64,000 bases of DNA from Thermoprotei archaeon (lineage in GTDB: Archaea; Thermoproteota; Thermoprotei; Thermoproteales; B15-G16): positions 227,429 through 291,428 of the forward strand of contig QMRC01000003.1 in assembly GCA_003649205.1 (NCBI GenBank), written 5' to 3'. Positions within the stretch are counted from its first letter, which is position 1, and every line of letters begins with the position of its first letter. The translations under genes and the position numbers were made by a program. The notes beneath the pieces are model-generated. The model ran no database searches and was not told where the DNA came from. It was given only the letters and a program-made list of their open reading frames with translations. Below are positions 62,289-64,000 of the stretch, in pieces.

Positions 62289-62489
62289 TCACGGTTTTAA
62301 CAGTATTGTCGTTATGATGCTGATCCACATTGTTATGAGTATTCCAACTATCCACCATAGTCTTGACTCTACTCTTCTAATCTCCTCTCTTAGGTGTGTG
62401 ATTTCGTTTTCTACTCTGGTTAATCTCTTGTCCATTTGCTCTAGAATTCCCTCTATTTTCGCTACTCTTGCTTCTAGGTTACTACTCAT
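62289..62489 (-). CDS. Small coiled-coil protein with membrane helix
   Basis: 66 residues. Coiled coil (LEARVAKIEGILEQMDKRL, VENEITHLREEIRRVE) followed by a C-terminal membrane helix (WWIVGILITMWISIITTILL). Same design as the 49947 protein, in miniature. Between the MNT and protease genes, it may anchor partners at the membrane; inference only. Confidence 0.5.
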   Translation of the reverse strand: MSSNLEARVAKIEGILEQMDKRLTRVENEITHLREEIRRVESRLWWIVGILITMWISIITTILLKP

Positions 62490-62524
62490 TTCCGTATCCC
62501 ATTTCCTCTACTCCTTTGTTTCCT

Positions 62525-62902
62525 TTATAGGCTTCTTACTTTGTTTAGTCTCCTTACTTCTTCTTTTGCGTGGTGGAGTAGTATTGCTCTTATTCCTGGT
62601 TTTCTCTCTATGAGTATTTTGCCTTGTAGTGCTTTTTGTTGGAATGTTGGTGGTGCGTAGTCTAGTAGTTGTATGTCTACTGGTTGTTTGATCTTCTTCT
62701 CTAGTTGTTCTCTTAGTTCGTCTATGTACTGTGGTTCTTGTTGTGGTGGTACTGTGTGTTCTGTGTATACTGCTATGTCTATGTCTCTAAATACTTGTGA
62801 GGTGAGGAATCCTCCATGTAGTACTGCCAGTACTATCTCCTCTCTCTTATTTAGTTCCTGTACTATCTCCTCGATTATTCTCTGTCTCTCTTCCCATGTC
62901 AT
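62525..62902 (-). CDS. MNT-type nucleotidyltransferase (MntA-like antitoxin)
   Basis: 125 residues. AVLHGGFLTSQVFRDIDIAVY is the nucleotidyltransferase motif; the usual GS-x10-DxD is here GG-x8-DxD, so the loop is short and Ser is lost. The third acid lies in KQPVDIQLLDYAPP. In HEPN-MNT pairs MntA adenylylates the HEPN toxin. The HEPN gene lies 25 nt upstream on the same strand. Confidence 0.75.
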   Translation of the reverse strand: MTWEERQRIIEEIVQELNKREEIVLAVLHGGFLTSQVFRDIDIAVYTEHTVPPQQEPQYIDELREQLEKKIKQPVDIQLLDYAPPTFQQKALQGKILIERKPGIRAILLHHAKEEVRRLNKVRSL

Positions 62903-62927
62903 GGTTTTTGGTTTTCTCCTTTCTTCT

Positions 62928-63374
62928 TCAAGGGTCCTTAGTTTCGATATATTGCTTCACCTCTTGGATGAATTTCCTAAGTACTTCTACTCCTCCTTTC
63001 TTTGCTTCTTCATATATCTTGAGGTCATCCACTGTCCAGTACCTGTGTACGATGATGTTTCTTAGTGATGCTAGTTTTGCCATTTCTCGTGCTGTTGATA
63101 GGTTTATCACTGTGTTCTCTGCTAGTTTGATGAATGCTTCTCGATAGGTTTCTGCTACTTGGTTGAAGTCTTTTTCGAGTATTGCCACTGCTATGTCTGC
63201 TAGTGCTTCTACTGCTAGCACTATTGAGTACCTTAGACTAAATCTCGCTCTTCTATCTCTGATGAAGGTGCTCTCTTCTGTATTGACTATGCTCTCTATC
63301 TCATCTATGGCCTCGAGTGCTTCTTTGAGGAATTCCTCAACTATTTGCTTGTCGACTTTTGTCATGTTGGTCAC
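62928..63374 (-). CDS. HEPN-domain protein (DUF86/HepT-like toxin)
   Basis: 148 residues, all helical. RNIIVHRYW (105-113) gives the HEPN RNase motif R-x4-H-x-Y intact (R105, H110, Y112); Tyr is the residue AMPylated in HepT. LRYSIVLAVEALADIAVAIL is the typical core helix. Likely an RNA-cutting toxin controlled by the MNT partner. Confidence 0.8.
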   Translation of the reverse strand: MTNMTKVDKQIVEEFLKEALEAIDEIESIVNTEESTFIRDRRARFSLRYSIVLAVEALADIAVAILEKDFNQVAETYREAFIKLAENTVINLSTAREMAKLASLRNIIVHRYWTVDDLKIYEEAKKGGVEVLRKFIQEVKQYIETKDP

Positions 63375-63493
63375 TTTACTGATTGACTGGATTGGTTATA
63401 TGGACTGTTCCTCTATGCTTGTTCTCTCCAGTGTATTTTCCTTGGTAGTAGTTCTTATATTGGTGTTCTTGCTCTCTTCGATTGTGTTTGTTT

Positions 63494-64000
63494 GTGTCTT
63501 CTAGGTTGAGGGATGAGTTTCTTAGGTTGCTTAGGGAGGATGTTGAATTTAGGTATGCTGTAATGGGCTTACTAGGTATTGAGGAAATTCTTAGGAAAAT
63601 TAGTGAGAATACTCAAGCTATTAGGGATTTGCAGAAGCAGGTTAGGGATCTTCAAGAGCAAATTAGAGATCTACAGAGGCAGGTTATTGAACATAAGTAA
63701 GGCGATTAGGGACCTTCAGGAGGTTATTAGGAGGCATGGTGAAATTCTCGAGAAGCATACTGTAGCCATTCTTGAGCTTCAGAGGGAGATTAAGCGTCTT
63801 GGTGATAGGGTTACTGCTCTTGGTGTTAGGTGGGGTATCTATGCTGAGGAGGTTTCTTCAGGAGTACTTTAAGGTTGCTAGGATTGAGAGGTGGTGTTAT
63901 GTTGATGAGGAGGGTTTTGTCTATGGTTATCCTGTTGTTATCGATGTTGATTTAGTTGTTAAGGATGGTGAGCATATACTGATTGAGGTTAAGTCTAGTG
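63494..64000 (+). pseudogene. DUF3782-type coiled-coil nuclease gene, broken by two frameshifts
   Basis: Frame one (GTG 63494) encodes a coiled coil (KISENTQAIRDLQKQVRDL) ending in TAA at 63698-63700. The sequence continues in a second frame (SKAIRDLQEVIRRHGEIL, then LGVRWGIYAEE) and in a third from about 63854 (FLQEYFKVARIERWCYVDEE, VIDVDLVVKDGEHILIEVKS). The last part is the PD-(D/E)xK core (D in VDLVV, EVK). The gene runs off the right edge. Either a pseudogene, two sequence errors, or recoding. Confidence 0.65.

Noticed and set aside
45781..64000. Second copy of the tRNA-Phe 3' end as attachment site
   Set aside because: I found no repeat of the T-arm/acceptor sequence in the island within this window.

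Overview
The window is about 64 kb of archaeal chromosome. Ribosomal protein L13e, TFB, the replication factor C small subunit, an A-type ATP synthase operon, DUF61/DUF211/DUF2153 proteins, PaREP1-family genes, C/D-box guide RNA candidates and a tRNA gene with a small 37/38 intron all point to a hyperthermophilic member of the Thermoproteota. A Desulfurococcales-like relative is my best guess, by inference only. Base composition is moderate in GC, genes are tightly packed with many ATGA overlaps, and start codons are mixed ATG/GTG/TTG.

Region 1 (1-42 kb) is core genome. It runs from a PAC2 fragment and small regulators through L13e, AbrB, a TFB-HIT pair, RfcS, TrkA-MscS (ion and osmotic homeostasis), two GTPases flanking a membrane protein, HisS, cysteine-cluster proteins and an NSUN-type RNA methyltransferase to DeoC. 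An amino-sugar group (ceramidase-like hydrolase, NagA, SIS protein), acylphosphatase-CofE, and an ADP-forming acyl-CoA synthetase beta subunit follow. The ATP synthase operon H-I-K-E-C-F-A-B-D plus DUF61 lies on the minus strand (27.7-36.8 kb); its K subunit keeps all five residues known as Na+ ligands in Enterococcus NtpK. Divergent from it is a hydrogenase maturation protease followed by a four-gene group 4 [NiFe]-hydrogenase catalytic module without membrane subunits. Between these genes I find four C/D-box sRNA candidates (16.9, 18.4, 18.5, 20.7 kb) and one H/ACA-like RNA candidate (39.9 kb).

Region 2 (42-46 kb) holds transporters (MFS, LysE), a CPBP protease and an intron-containing tRNA-Phe(GAA). 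The + strand is strongly A/C-rich here whichever way the genes point.

Region 3 (46-64 kb), to the right of the tRNA, is an accessory and defence island. It holds a membrane-anchored HerA/VirB4-type ATPase whose base composition flips near 46.64 kb, a divergent TnpB-like gene flanked by inverted repeats and GC-rich structured sequence, several coiled-coil/membrane-helix proteins beside ATPases, an AAA15-type ATPase overlapping a Toprim-like gene, a membrane-linked Holliday-resolvase-type nuclease, a three-gene McrB/McrC/EVE-like modification-dependent restriction system, a Panacea-like/PIN-like pair, a HEPN-MNT pair linked to a retropepsin-like protein, and two broken genes (PaREP1 and DUF3782 families).

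No integrase, CRISPR array or rRNA operon is visible. The strongest candidates for something little described are the split McrBC-EVE system, the ATPase/Toprim/membrane-nuclease group, and the TnpB-like gene with its structured flanks.
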